DNA from: Candidatus Poribacteria bacterium
GTDB taxonomy: Bacteria; Poribacteria; WGA-4E; PCPOR2b
DNA length: 64,000 nucleotides
NCBI GenBank assembly: GCA_028819845.1
Contig: JAPPKS010000031.1
Coordinates: forward strand, 62,001-126,000
Reading direction: 5' to 3'
Under the pieces are notes generated by a model that was given only the letters and a program-made list of their open reading frames with translations, searched no databases and was not told where the DNA came from. Shown piece after piece: positions 9,034 to 17,986 of the stretch. The position numbers and the translations under genes are program-made. Within the stretch, counting starts at the first letter, position 1. Every line of letters starts with the position of its first letter.

Positions 9034-10026
9034 TTAAAACAAGAGATCGTCGCCAGTTTCTGGGGTTTCCGGGGCAATTATAGCTTGTTTTTTGCCGCCG
9101 ACAGTCAGATAGAATTGGAACCCGGGTTCATTCACAAAACCAACATAAAAGGCAGATGTATTAGAGAGTTGGTAGCGCAATCCGAGGCTGAGCAAGTTAG
9201 TGATTGTGACGCCGCTAAGTGGCAAAGCCCGCGAAAAGTCGCCTGCCAACCATAAGTCCTCAGAAAATGCCAACTCACCGCCCAATTGCCATATCAAAGT
9301 GAACGAATCCGTAGTCTTGAGTGACTTCGATGAAAGATATGCCCCCAAGGCGCTGTGTGCGTTTAGGTATTCATTGAACTTCTGTGTACCTACCAGATAG
9401 GTGTCGATTCCAACAAACGGAAAACTATCGTGAGGGGTTCGGTCGAGAAACTCATTGTCCGTATTTAGCCTATTGTCGGCGGTATACCCAATCTGAATGT
9501 CTCCACCCACCGATAAGCTAGGCAGCCCATCATGCACCTCAGGTTTGATGTTATATTTGAGTCCAATAACGGTGTCGAACAGCGCTTGATTGTAGACACG
9601 CCTGTTTTCTACCGGGTCGAGTGGCAATGCATCTTTATCCGCGTCGTGGACTCGATAAAAATCAGGGATAATCTTGCGGACGCCGCCAGTGGCGAAGGTG
9701 CCGCCCAAGGTAAAATCTAATCTATCGCTGAGACCATAGGTGAATCGTATCGGCGCCAAAAAAGTCTCAATCTCCAGTTCGACAAGATGAAATTCTTCAA
9801 AACCTCCAACAACCACGCGTTGCCTGTTTTCAGGGATTCGCCTTTCTTTCTCGAATTGGAAAAGCCCAAAGTTAGTCGTGTAACCTCCTTTACCAAGCGT
9901 ATCAGCCGTTTGCATCACGCCAAGTTGGGGTGCTGACGCTTTTCCAACCGTAGGGATTATGGCTACGGCGATAACAGTGGAGATTATTAGAAGACATCGG
10001 CCTCGCGGTAATGGAAGAATTTGCAT
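9034..10026 (-). CDS. Outer-membrane beta-barrel protein (unassigned family)
   Basis: A signal peptide (MQILPLPRGRCLLIISTVIA, cleavage near KASA) is followed by about 300 residues. These have the alternating hydrophobic and polar pattern and aromatic-rich strands of a porin-like or transport barrel. Segments such as LAPIRFTYGLSDRLDFTLGG and LSLGLRYQLSNTSAFYVGF are typical strands. The start is ATG 10026, with AAGGAGA 4 bases upstream; the frame extends to 10080 but without a ribosome site. It is the last gene of a minus-strand group with an Fn3 lipoprotein, a small secreted protein and a VanZ-like protein. The function is not recognised. Confidence 0.75.
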   Translation of the reverse strand: MQILPLPRGRCLLIISTVIAVAIIPTVGKASAPQLGVMQTADTLGKGGYTTNFGLFQFEKERRIPENRQRVVVGGFEEFHLVELEIETFLAPIRFTYGLSDRLDFTLGGTFATGGVRKIIPDFYRVHDADKDALPLDPVENRRVYNQALFDTVIGLKYNIKPEVHDGLPSLSVGGDIQIGYTADNRLNTDNEFLDRTPHDSFPFVGIDTYLVGTQKFNEYLNAHSALGAYLSSKSLKTTDSFTLIWQLGGELAFSEDLWLAGDFSRALPLSGVTITNLLSLGLRYQLSNTSAFYVGFVNEPGFQFYLTVGGKKQAIIAPETPETGDDLLF

Positions 10027-10138
10027 GGATCTCCTTACACTAGAAATTTTGAGTATTGCCAACTCTATGAGTAGGTACAAGCCCTAATCTCGTTGCAATA
10101 GTTGAATTTAACCGTGTGAAGTGAAAAATCGGCGGCTT

Positions 10139-11287
10139 TCAATTGAAAGGCACCCGCTCGCTTTCATCCAAACTGCCGTCGGGCCTCGACGTGTCATCAA
10201 ACGCCGAAATGAAATATTTACGCGGTACACGCCGTTGCCCGTCGAGGAGCAGCGGCTCCGATTCGTATGTGACTTGCGTCTCTTTTGGCTTAAATTTTGC
10301 CCGAAAAACCAAATCATCCCCTAAAACCAACGGCCCGCCAACTCTCGTTGTCGCGTAGATATGATAGCCGGCGAGGTCGCGTTCGGTGTTTCGAGCCCAA
10401 GAAAGAGTAACGACATATTTGCCGGTCCACGGGTCTACCCATCCTACTGCCGCGACGTTCCGTGGTGAAGCTGGCGGCAAATGCGGTGAAGTGGCATTGA
10501 ATTTTGTTTCTGCTTCAACACCGAATTGGTCTACAGCGATGACTCGATAGACTTTGGTAATCCCGTCATGGTCGAAGCTAGTATCGAAGAAGTAGATGGG
10601 TTCATTTCCAAAGCGCTGGCCTTCCGTAAGTTCGTTAAACGAAATTTCACCAAGCAGTTTAAATAGCGGAAGGTCTCCGGACGATGAGGTTTTACCGGCG
10701 AGCACGCGAAAGGTTTTAAAATCATCAGGGAAGTGATAATCTTCCCAAAATAGTTTGACAGTTAAATCATCCACTTGATCGCCAATGTGGACGATTGGAT
10801 CGGGGGGCGGGACGCTCGGCGTGACGCGTGCATTTGGCCAAATTCGAAGCGGGACATCGTTGTCATCTAGCAGCTCATTCGGATCGGGAGTTTCAACACC
10901 GTTTTTGTCTACATAGGAGATTCGGTAGACGTAGTAAAGTTGTCTGCCTTGCGTGAGATCAAACGCATCGTTGACGAGACCTTCATCAATAAAAACCGAA
11001 GTCGCGGCATCAACCTCCCCAACAAGTTCAAACGGAGAATCGGTGTCGCCCGTAAACCATCGATAAATCCGATAATTGACAATTCCCTCAAATCCGGTAT
11101 TCTGCCACGAAACTGTTACTTGTGCATCGCCGGCATGCAGCTCTAAGCCAGGAGGTGAACCTGCGGTGCGTAAGTTCTCTGGATCAAATGGATTGACGTA
11201 ATCTCTATCGTTGGTACATCCGTCCAGCAACAGAGCAAAACTGAGAATTGCAACAGGGATTAATGATTCGATACTGAAAAGTCTCAT
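10139..11287 (-). CDS. Fibronectin type III-domain lipoprotein
   Basis: The 382-residue protein has a lipoprotein signal peptide ending in the lipobox LLDGC at about residues 20-24, so it is probably anchored in the outer membrane. The body contains at least three Fn3-like modules. Recurring features are VTVSWQNTGFEGIVNYRIYR, VKLFWEDYHFPDDFKTFRV and VVTLSWARNTERDLAGYHIY, each a W-x-Y/F strand pair. This suggests an extracytoplasmic binding or scaffold role. It lies 14 bases downstream of the small secreted protein gene and 112 bases upstream of the beta-barrel gene on the same strand. Confidence 0.8.
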   Translation of the reverse strand: MRLFSIESLIPVAILSFALLLDGCTNDRDYVNPFDPENLRTAGSPPGLELHAGDAQVTVSWQNTGFEGIVNYRIYRWFTGDTDSPFELVGEVDAATSVFIDEGLVNDAFDLTQGRQLYYVYRISYVDKNGVETPDPNELLDDNDVPLRIWPNARVTPSVPPPDPIVHIGDQVDDLTVKLFWEDYHFPDDFKTFRVLAGKTSSSGDLPLFKLLGEISFNELTEGQRFGNEPIYFFDTSFDHDGITKVYRVIAVDQFGVEAETKFNATSPHLPPASPRNVAAVGWVDPWTGKYVVTLSWARNTERDLAGYHIYATTRVGGPLVLGDDLVFRAKFKPKETQVTYESEPLLLDGQRRVPRKYFISAFDDTSRPDGSLDESERVPFN

Positions 11288-11301
11288 GCTGCCATTTCCC
11301 T

Positions 11302-11745
11302 TCAGAATCGGTGTTGAAACAAAACCTTGGCTTCCTGAGTTTCCACGTTGTAGCTCGGCGTTAGTCCCATCCTGGGTAACGAAGTCGCAGATGAATTTGA
11401 AATCAAATTCAGGTTATCGAAGAATGAAATCATCGCAGCCAACCCAACAAATCCCATCCCTATCCCAGACATTAACGCACTAGAATCACGTTTATTTGTA
11501 TAGTCTGCCCTTTGTTTAACAATGTCGCCTTGTACGGCTGCATTTAAGTATAAATCAAAGGAATCGTCGGCAGATTTATCGACGATGACGCTCCCAAATT
11601 TTAATCCCATACCAGAGGCAAACAGAGCAATCGTTAGCAGGCGCGTACCATCCGCAGCTTGTGAGGAAGGGATTCGAATTGAAAAATACAACATGCAGCA
11701 TGCAATGACAAAGACTGCAACCCTCCTAATCCTAGGTAGCTTCAT
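11302..11745 (-). CDS. Small secreted or membrane protein of unknown function
   Basis: The 147-residue protein has an N-terminal signal peptide or anchor (VAVFVIACCMLYF, then SSQAADG) and a second hydrophobic stretch near residues 93-107 (SGIGMGFVGLAAMISFF). I do not recognise the family. The start is ATG 11745, with GGAGG 7 bases upstream; the extra codon at 11748 is TTG. The ATG overlaps the stop TGA of the VanZ-like gene by one base, which implies translational coupling. Location in the envelope operon suggests a cell-surface role. Confidence 0.68.
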   Translation of the reverse strand: MKLPRIRRVAVFVIACCMLYFSIRIPSSQAADGTRLLTIALFASGMGLKFGSVIVDKSADDSFDLYLNAAVQGDIVKQRADYTNKRDSSALMSGIGMGFVGLAAMISFFDNLNLISNSSATSLPRMGLTPSYNVETQEAKVLFQHRF

Positions 11746-12299
11746 CAAGAATCCTCCACAGATAGACCTCGCATCTTAATCGATGCTTTTGAAAATCGAC
11801 ACCAGAGGTACATCGAAACCACACCCAAGAAACCGCCTAAGCAGTCGGCGGTCCAATCCAGAATGCTAACAACTCTGCCAGGTACAAAAGACTGGTGCCA
11901 TTCGTCGCTTGCCCCATAAAGGATTACGAACAGGAATGAGAAAAGCCAAGGAGCGCGGCGAATAACGTTAATAGAAACATTCACGAATGCATGCGCAACC
12001 AAAATTCCTAGGACAGTGTACTCTAGAACGTGATATAATTTATCAAGGATATGCCAATCTACATTGGGGATATGCGGTTTGGATAGTGAAGAAAAATAAA
12101 AAATTATCGCCATGCAACCTAGCGGCGGTAACCAATATTTTAAAAATCGTAGGATGTAATCCCCTCCAATAAATCGTGTTACTTTTTTTTGCGCTTCGTA
12201 AGGGGCAATTATACCTAATATGATTTTTCGTTGCAAGGTTTTTTGCTTTGTGCGTAACGAAAATTCACAGTCTCTAGAGTGCGCTCTGTCGAAAATCAC
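11745..12299 (-). CDS. VanZ-like family membrane protein
   Basis: The 184-residue protein has about four membrane segments (WLPPLGCMAIIFYFSSL, YTVLGILVAHAFV, WLFSFLFVILYGASDEWHQ, LGGFLGVVSMYLW). The VanZ-family signatures are present: DKLYHVLEY, then ASDEWHQSFVPGR, then a D in LDWTADCLGG. VanZ-like proteins are widespread in envelope contexts but their biochemistry is poorly known. The GTG start at 12299 gives a long basic N-terminus of about 50 residues, and the real start may be internal. It is the first gene of the minus-strand envelope group and is coupled to the next gene by a one-base stop/start overlap. Confidence 0.82.
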   Translation of the reverse strand: MIFDRAHSRDCEFSLRTKQKTLQRKIILGIIAPYEAQKKVTRFIGGDYILRFLKYWLPPLGCMAIIFYFSSLSKPHIPNVDWHILDKLYHVLEYTVLGILVAHAFVNVSINVIRRAPWLFSFLFVILYGASDEWHQSFVPGRVVSILDWTADCLGGFLGVVSMYLWCRFSKASIKMRGLSVEDS

Positions 12300-12383
12300 A
12301 TGGTCTATTTGGGCATATTGAAATCAATAAAATAAGTCACCCGAACAAATTGAATGTCGGTTTATGGGATGGTGGGAGATGTG

Positions 12384-13043
12384 ATGATGCGATTTCAATG
12401 TCTGTTTTGGTTGAGTCTCTGTGTTATAGGATTGACATCTCTTGGCTGCAGTGATAGCTCGGTTATGGATAAAACAGAAAATGACTCTCAAGAAACAACC
12501 ATCCCGCGCGACAGCGTTTCAATCATGGGAAGGATTTTGCCAGCCGGGATAATGCCGTTAATTATTGTGCAGAGAAATGGGATAGACTTCAAGAACACTG
12601 TCGCCGACGAAGAAGGTAATTTTACTGTTCCAAACCTTCCCGTTGGAGAATACAGTGTACGCGTGATTGCGAGCGGCTTTTTTACAGATATATCAATGAA
12701 CCATTTGGAACTGAAGGTAGGAGAAACTTACGTCGCAGAACCGGTAACCCTGATTGCAAGATCGGAGGCGGCGACCCTGCTTGGGCTGGTGGTTGACAAA
12801 GCGGACAACACCCCAATATCCGATGCCGTGGTTCATGTTGAGTGTTCTACGGGGGTGTGCGCTCTATTGAGCGCCGCATCGGACCAGAATGGAAAATTCA
12901 CAATAAAAATTTGGTCTGGCTTAAGTTCAATTTTTAATGTGCAGAAACTAGGATATCAAATGTCGTCTTTCCAAGTGGAAGCCTTGAAACCCAACGAGAA
13001 ACACGATTTGGGCAAGATAATTATGGAGCGCATAAAACTGTGA
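12384..13043 (+). CDS. Lipoprotein with carboxypeptidase-regulatory-like beta-sandwich domains
   Basis: The 219-residue protein has a signal peptide with lipobox TSLGC near residues 18-22. Two CarboxypepD_reg-like (prealbumin-like) modules follow. The first runs about residues 40-125 (DEEGNFTVPNLPVGEYSVRV) and the second 128-200 (GLVVDKADNTPISDAVVHVE, then DQNGKFTIKI). The start was chosen at ATG 12384, where GGGAG lies 6-7 bases upstream; the frame is open from 12354. It is divergent from the VanZ-led operon, with 84 bases between. It probably acts on the cell surface, but the specific function is unknown. Confidence 0.78.
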   Translation: MMRFQCLFWLSLCVIGLTSLGCSDSSVMDKTENDSQETTIPRDSVSIMGRILPAGIMPLIIVQRNGIDFKNTVADEEGNFTVPNLPVGEYSVRVIASGFFTDISMNHLELKVGETYVAEPVTLIARSEAATLLGLVVDKADNTPISDAVVHVECSTGVCALLSAASDQNGKFTIKIWSGLSSIFNVQKLGYQMSSFQVEALKPNEKHDLGKIIMERIKL

Positions 13044-13146
13044 CCTCGTTTTAACTCCAACAAAAATTCTGCTCGCAGTTAGTGATTCAAATATCTGTTT
13101 AGTCTGATTTTCCGAAATTCGTTGGATTCATTCACGAGGTACAAAC

Positions 13147-13190
13147 AGGCGCGAATATTCTGCTGTTCATAAAGACACGCGCCTATTTTC
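13147..13190. terminator. Possible bidirectional terminator between convergent genes
   Basis: Perfect 7-bp arms AGGCGCG (13147-13153) and CGCGCCT (13178-13184) enclose a 24-base loop, followed on the plus strand by ATTTTCT. It sits between the lipoprotein gene ending at 13043 and infA ending at 13220. The loop is long and the T-run short, so this is tentative. Confidence 0.4.
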
Positions 13191-13219
13191 TGGCCATATC
13201 ATGATTAGCTCGTCGCGCG

Positions 13220-13573
13220 CTACTTTCTCCGCCAGATAATACGCCCTCGAGTCAAATCGTACGGCGATAGTTCAACACTCACCTTGTCACCCGGTAGGAT
13301 TCTGATGTAGTTTTTCCTCAACTTTCCAGCGATGTGAGCCAAGATCAAGTGCTTGTTGTCCAACTCGACACGGAACATGGCATTCGGCAGCGTTTCCAAG
13401 ACGGTACCTTCCACCTGAATTGCGTTGTCCTTCGCTTTAACGTCTGACCGAACTGGATCATCAGATACGTTGTCGCTCTTGGACTGCATGTTCCCCTTTT
13501 GGTTCTTCTTCTTCTGTTTCTTTTTGAACTGGTACTGTCCAGCGCGTCTTTGCGCGGGTTTGCTCTTTTTCAC
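13220..13573 (-). CDS. infA: Translation initiation factor IF-1 with basic N-terminal extension
   Basis: IF-1 binds the ribosomal A site during initiation. Residues about 50-117 are a clear OB-fold IF-1 domain: [40 protein letters not shown], and a C-terminal RIIWRRK. Standard IF-1 is about 72 residues; this frame gives 117, with a roughly 45-residue Lys/Gln-rich extension. The GTG at 13573 has AAGGAGA 9 bases upstream, supporting the long form. An internal ATG at 13489 with AAGGGG just upstream could give an 89-residue form. It lies downstream of cinA on the same strand, with a 122-base gap. Confidence 0.92.
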   Translation of the reverse strand: MKKSKPAQRRAGQYQFKKKQKKKNQKGNMQSKSDNVSDDPVRSDVKAKDNAIQVEGTVLETLPNAMFRVELDNKHLILAHIAGKLRKNYIRILPGDKVSVELSPYDLTRGRIIWRRK

Positions 13574-13695
13574 GCGTCTTCGTCTCCTTCTTGGAGGTTA
13601 GAAGTTAATCTAACACTAATTCGCTAGGCGAATCAGGCGCTGCATGTTGTGCGTCAATTGGCGTTCGCAGGTAGCTGTCAGTATTACGTCCAATT

Positions 13696-14499
13696 TCACG
13701 CATCGTCTAGACTGAGAATCTTGTTTTTTTCGATTACAAGCTGACGAAAATAGTTAACAGCTTCTTGTAGTTGTGATTCAGCCTCCGCTGCGTCAATACC
13801 CGTGGAAACTAGATCGACAGGCATGTACTCACTATCAGTACGCCGTAAGGCAATGTACGCTTTCAAATAAACGCGCGGATGCGAGTTCATCACAACTTGT
13901 AACAGCGGCGAAACTTCCGATTCGAACATATTCACATAAACGCGCAATGCCGCCGCTTTCGCGCGATAGCGTTCAGCAATTAGAAGTGCAACATGGCTGT
14001 CAAATATTGCCTTCATCTCTTCCGGCGGTCCTGGCATCATGAGAATCGTGGACAGATTTATCCTGACGCTGGAGCAAGGTGCCCAACCGACAGGATTCTG
14101 AAAGATGTGAGCAGTTTCAGGGACTGTTGCCATTTTAATCATGGCAGGGCTGACATCAGTACGACTCGACAATTCACGTCTATCCATAAAGCCCGCTAAG
14201 GTCTCCTCGTGCACAATCGTTGGTTTACCGATAATCTTAGCGACAGCCTCGACAGTCATATCATCGGGTGTTGGCCCAAGACCTCCGGTTGTCAAAATAA
14301 GGTCTGTTCCTCTCCAAATTGAACTCTCTATTGCATCTTTCATCTCATCAAAATCATCGCGAACCATCGTTATCCGGCGTAGTCTACCTCCCAACTCAAG
14401 CATTCGTTGCGCCATCCAAAATGCATTTGTATCCTGTATTTGGCCCAAAATTAACTCGGTCCCAATCGAAAACAACTCAATGACAGGTACCTTTTCCAC
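13696..14499 (-). CDS. CinA-like molybdopterin-binding domain protein (COG1058 type)
   Basis: The 267-residue protein corresponds to the N-terminal part of CinA. It has the MoaB/MogA-like fold with SIGTELILGQIQDTNA at residues 11-26, TTGGLGPTPDD near residue 69 and the MMPGPPEEM segment. The C-terminal nicotinamide-nucleotide amidase domain (PncC) of full CinA is absent. COG1058 proteins are associated with hydrolysis of ADP-ribose or NAD-derived nucleotides. The ATG at 14499 lies in the same direction as infA. With the nicotinate phosphoribosyltransferase at 21.7 kb, a pyridine-nucleotide role is plausible but inferred. Confidence 0.85.
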   Translation of the reverse strand: MEKVPVIELFSIGTELILGQIQDTNAFWMAQRMLELGGRLRRITMVRDDFDEMKDAIESSIWRGTDLILTTGGLGPTPDDMTVEAVAKIIGKPTIVHEETLAGFMDRRELSSRTDVSPAMIKMATVPETAHIFQNPVGWAPCSSVRINLSTILMMPGPPEEMKAIFDSHVALLIAERYRAKAAALRVYVNMFESEVSPLLQVVMNSHPRVYLKAYIALRRTDSEYMPVDLVSTGIDAAEAESQLQEAVNYFRQLVIEKNKILSLDDA

Positions 14500-14612
14500 T
14501 TAGACTTCCTCGCGGCCTCGGCCGAGCAACTCCGGTATTGCGCTCCAACTTAATCTATACCTTATCACGAATGGAATAAAGTCCCAATCGGTCTGCTTGT
14601 CCCAGCATGCCT

Positions 14613-15914
14613 TCATGAATTTAACAAATTGAAAACTAAGCCGGTTGCCATCTTTGGGTAAAAATAGGTGGATTTCTGCGGCATGGTTTTGTTGTCTGTT
14701 GCGGCTTCATTGACTTGGGAGACTAGCGTGGGATTCATCAGCAGCGCGACACGTCCTTCGCCGTCCTTGACATAGCGGATAGCTTCATGAGTATTCACTG
14801 TGTAGCTAACCTGTGTCTGATGGCTAGGTATTGTTGTATCTATTCCAAATCCATTTTTTATCAAGCGGGCGTGCAGCAGTGTAACATCGAGCCGCTTTGA
14901 AACTGGTGGTTTTGTTTCATCGCTGACTCGCGGCACAAGGAGGCGGTAATTTCCATCGCCGGTATACATGCCAAATGCAGTGCATGTACCGGCAAGCGCA
15001 TGAAGATTTTCGAGAAGTGCACGCTGGTTTGCGTGAATGGTCACGTCGAACGATTCCGGTAGCTGCTTAATTGCTTGTGTAATACGGTCAGCGCTCAATC
15101 CGCTGAGCAGCCGGTGGATGGCGAGGACTACCAACCCCGGTGATTCCATTCTAACCAGGTTCATCATCATATAATTATAATCTTCCTCTCCCGTCCATTC
15201 TAAAGCCTGCTCGCGAAGTTCATCACGAAAGGCAAGGGCGGTCTCATAGCGGTGATGTCCATCTGCAATGACCAGCGATTTATCTTCAAACGCCGAGCGA
15301 ATTTCGCGAATCGCAGCTGCATCATCTAACCGCCACAGTTGGTGGGTGCTTCCAAAAACCTCCTGTACATCAATAAGAGGCCGAACTGATGAGGTAAAAT
15401 GCACTATCGATTTCTCGATTTCTCCCGATGGATCGGAATACAGGAGGAAAATTGGACTCAAATTGGCGTGACACGCGCGCAAAAGGTTAAGCCGGTCTGC
15501 CTTTGGTGCAGCAAGCGTCTTTTCGTGTGGAAAAACCATTCCCGCCCCAAAAGGATGTAATTTCCCGACACCTACCAATGCCCGCCGCGTAAACGCTTGT
15601 CCATCAGGCGTGGTGAACGATTGATCGTAGACGTAGTAGTTCGGCGACGCATCTTGTATTAGAACTCGCTCGGAAATCCAATTTCTCAAATTTTCCGCCG
15701 TACGGGTGTATTGATTGTGGGTGTCCGTATCTTTTTCGTATGGCTGGCTCAAAATCAGTCGTACGACATTGTTTGCATGCTGACGTTCCAAAGTAACCCG
15801 CTGTTCATCTTTAATGACATCATAAGGCGGGGCAATCACTTGTCCGATACAGCTTATTTTTTGGGGGTTGTAACGCAACCCGCGAAAAGGTAAGATTTCC
15901 ACGTTTAATCCCAC
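14613..15914 (-). CDS. DUF1015 family protein (possible serine kinase)
   Basis: The 433-residue protein has the DUF1015 hallmarks. They are the N-terminal FRGLRYNPQK with VIAPPYDVI near residue 30, the central IADGHHRYETALAFR near residue 215, and the MMMNLV segment. From memory, some DUF1015 proteins have been reported as pyrophosphate-dependent serine kinases making O-phosphoserine. That would fit here, because the GTG start at 15914 lies inside the end of the cysteine synthase gene (10-base overlap). The kinase activity is inferred from family and context, not from residues I could verify. Confidence 0.85.
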   Translation of the reverse strand: MGLNVEILPFRGLRYNPQKISCIGQVIAPPYDVIKDEQRVTLERQHANNVVRLILSQPYEKDTDTHNQYTRTAENLRNWISERVLIQDASPNYYVYDQSFTTPDGQAFTRRALVGVGKLHPFGAGMVFPHEKTLAAPKADRLNLLRACHANLSPIFLLYSDPSGEIEKSIVHFTSSVRPLIDVQEVFGSTHQLWRLDDAAAIREIRSAFEDKSLVIADGHHRYETALAFRDELREQALEWTGEEDYNYMMMNLVRMESPGLVVLAIHRLLSGLSADRITQAIKQLPESFDVTIHANQRALLENLHALAGTCTAFGMYTGDGNYRLLVPRVSDETKPPVSKRLDVTLLHARLIKNGFGIDTTIPSHQTQVSYTVNTHEAIRYVKDGEGRVALLMNPTLVSQVNEAATDNKTMPQKSTYFYPKMATGLVFNLLNS

Positions 15915-16834
15915 AACCTCGTGCTGAAATACCGTTCTCCGAGGTCGTTGAAAATGGTGACAATTGTGCCATTTCGAATCTGTTTAGCGACTTCGTAGGC
16001 GCCCTGCAGATATCCTCCCGAAGATTGCCCAACGAACCAACCGCGTTTTGCGAGCCGGCCGCACATTTCATACGCTTGATCAATGGTGACAGGTATCTTG
16101 CAATCGATAATGTTTTCATCAAGAATCTCTGGTACAATGTTCCCAGGCTTTCCTAGCGGTTTTAGGCCCTCGATTCCGGGAAACTCGTCTGGCGCTATGC
16201 AACATATTTGGATGTCTGGGTCGTATTGCTTAAATCGCCTTCCAATGCCTGTTATAGTCCCGCCTGTACCCACTCCGGCGACAAAATGGGTCACTTTACC
16301 GCCGGTCTGCTCCCAAATTTCGATCGCCGTTGTATCATAATGCCCACGCCAGTTGTTTTCGTTTCCGTATTGATCTGCCATATAATATTTCTCAGGAGTC
16401 GCCTCATAGCGGCGAATCGCTTCGCGCAACGCTTCGTCGTATCCGTGAATTGCATCGGTGTAAATGATTTTCGCGCCATGCGCTTGAATTCGCTTTTTCC
16501 GTTCCTCACTGGCATTGCTAGGCATTACAAGCTCAACCGGATAACCTAAAACGCCTCCAATCATGGCATAGGCAATCCCCGCGTTTCCTGAAGTCGAATC
16601 TAGGATAGTTTTTCCCGGTGTTAATTTTCCGGCTGTAACTGCTTCAGTCAACATTCTGAGGACCGGGCGATCCTTAATTGAGTAACCGGGATTATACATC
16701 TCGGCTTTCGCATAAATGTTGACTCCAGGAAACTCATCGGTAAAAAGATCGATTTTGACAAGGGGGGTATTTCCAATTTGTTGAAGGAGTGGATAGCTCG
16801 AAAGATTAAAAGAACTAGCGGACCGTCTACTCAT
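15905..16834 (-). CDS. PLP-dependent cysteine synthase (CysK/CysM family)
   Basis: The 309-residue fold-type II PLP enzyme makes cysteine from an activated serine and sulfide. It shows GNTPLVKI at 21-28, the PLP-lysine region NPGYSIKDRP, the substrate loop STSGNAGIAYA, the phosphate-binding GTGGTITG and the C-terminal FVGQSSGG. The ending GERYFSTRLWD resembles CysM more than CysK. The usual NPxGSxKDR has Tyr in place of the second Gly. The 10-base overlap with DUF1015 implies coupled expression and raises the possibility that O-phosphoserine is the substrate. Confidence 0.92.
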   Translation of the reverse strand: MSRRSASSFNLSSYPLLQQIGNTPLVKIDLFTDEFPGVNIYAKAEMYNPGYSIKDRPVLRMLTEAVTAGKLTPGKTILDSTSGNAGIAYAMIGGVLGYPVELVMPSNASEERKKRIQAHGAKIIYTDAIHGYDEALREAIRRYEATPEKYYMADQYGNENNWRGHYDTTAIEIWEQTGGKVTHFVAGVGTGGTITGIGRRFKQYDPDIQICCIAPDEFPGIEGLKPLGKPGNIVPEILDENIIDCKIPVTIDQAYEMCGRLAKRGWFVGQSSGGYLQGAYEVAKQIRNGTIVTIFNDLGERYFSTRLWD

Positions 16835-16989
16835 TAATATTACGCATTCCTTCTTTAGCCACTCTCCCGGCAGTTTATCGTTAAGGCGAACAGATCAAAT
16901 AAAAATCGGTCAGGCGTACCGAACAGTAATCAATGAAGTCGCGGAAAGAAAGCAATGGCAGGAAAATAATCTGAATCTCCGTGGAAACA

Positions 16990-17772
16990 TCACTCAAGAG
17001 GATTATCAAATGTTCCTATCAAACTTGCTAGATAATCGCGATCTCTTTGCAAGGCTTCTAGCTTATCATCCCCATGAACAAACTCAACTTCGAGGTAACC
17101 CTCATACTTGTGAGCGTTTAAGATTTCAATAACTCTAGCGTAATCCACAACGCCCTCCGTGATCGGACAACCCTTTCCATTCGCATCAGCATTTTGGGCA
17201 TGCACATTGACTATATAGGGAGCGAGTTTTTCCGCCGCGTCGTACGGGTCATCCTCACCTGACCCGAACAAGGGCTGGTAGTAGGTTTTCAGGGCGGGCA
17301 ATTCTACATTTTCAACAAGTTCAAGGGTAGTAGCGATGCTGTCCGTAAAATTGTTGCTATGCATTTCCAGACCTAATGTGAGTTGGCGAAATTGCGCCCA
17401 CTGGGTGAGACTCGTCAATCGGAAGTTAATCATGCGTTTGTCTTCAGGGTTAACGGTTTTGGAAGGGCCGCCTCCCGACCAAATTCGCACAAGATTGGTG
17501 CGCAGCCCCTGCGCGATTTTAAAGGCTTCTTCCAAATGCTGCTGATACCAAGGCATGAGCGGGTTTACATAAGAACCAAGAGCTGAGACTGCCAATCCTT
17601 TTTCCATTACCATGTCTCTTACCTTTTGCACGTGTTCCGCATCGTAAGTTGGCGGCATGTGCGGCTCTTTTCCCCAAATCTCGATTCCATCAAAACCGTA
17701 ATCCGCCGCAATATTTATAACCTCCTCAAGAGGTTTCTCACGAAAAGCAATTGAGCACAAACCTAACTTCAT
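16990..17772 (-). CDS. Sugar phosphate isomerase/epimerase (xylose isomerase-like TIM barrel)
   Basis: The 260-residue protein begins MKLGLCSIAFREKPLEEVI and follows the AP-endonuclease-2/xylose-isomerase TIM-barrel pattern. It has YGFDGIEIWG on strand 2, a mid-barrel LGLEMHSNNF, IVNVHAQNAD and the late YLEVEFVHGDD, which supply candidate metal ligands (Glu and His). The start at ATG 17772 was preferred to the upstream frame start at 17811 because the strand-1 motif should be N-terminal and AAGGCGGG lies upstream. The substrate is unknown; such genes are often expanded in marine sugar-degrading bacteria. It is monocistronic by its spacing. Confidence 0.83.
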   Translation of the reverse strand: MKLGLCSIAFREKPLEEVINIAADYGFDGIEIWGKEPHMPPTYDAEHVQKVRDMVMEKGLAVSALGSYVNPLMPWYQQHLEEAFKIAQGLRTNLVRIWSGGGPSKTVNPEDKRMINFRLTSLTQWAQFRQLTLGLEMHSNNFTDSIATTLELVENVELPALKTYYQPLFGSGEDDPYDAAEKLAPYIVNVHAQNADANGKGCPITEGVVDYARVIEILNAHKYEGYLEVEFVHGDDKLEALQRDRDYLASLIGTFDNPLE

Positions 17773-17986
17773 CTCAAACCCGCCTTCCCTATGTTGGTTA
17801 TACGTTGGCACATATCAGTATCCAAAAGCATACCATAAACAGAATTATCTTTCAACCGAATCTTAGCGAATTTGGTTTCACGGTTTTTCATATCCCAATA
17901 CGTAAACTTGGCATTAATTGAATTTTAAGGATTTTTCATCGTCTCGGCACTTTTTTATTAGTACGGAATACGGTATGTACGGATTT

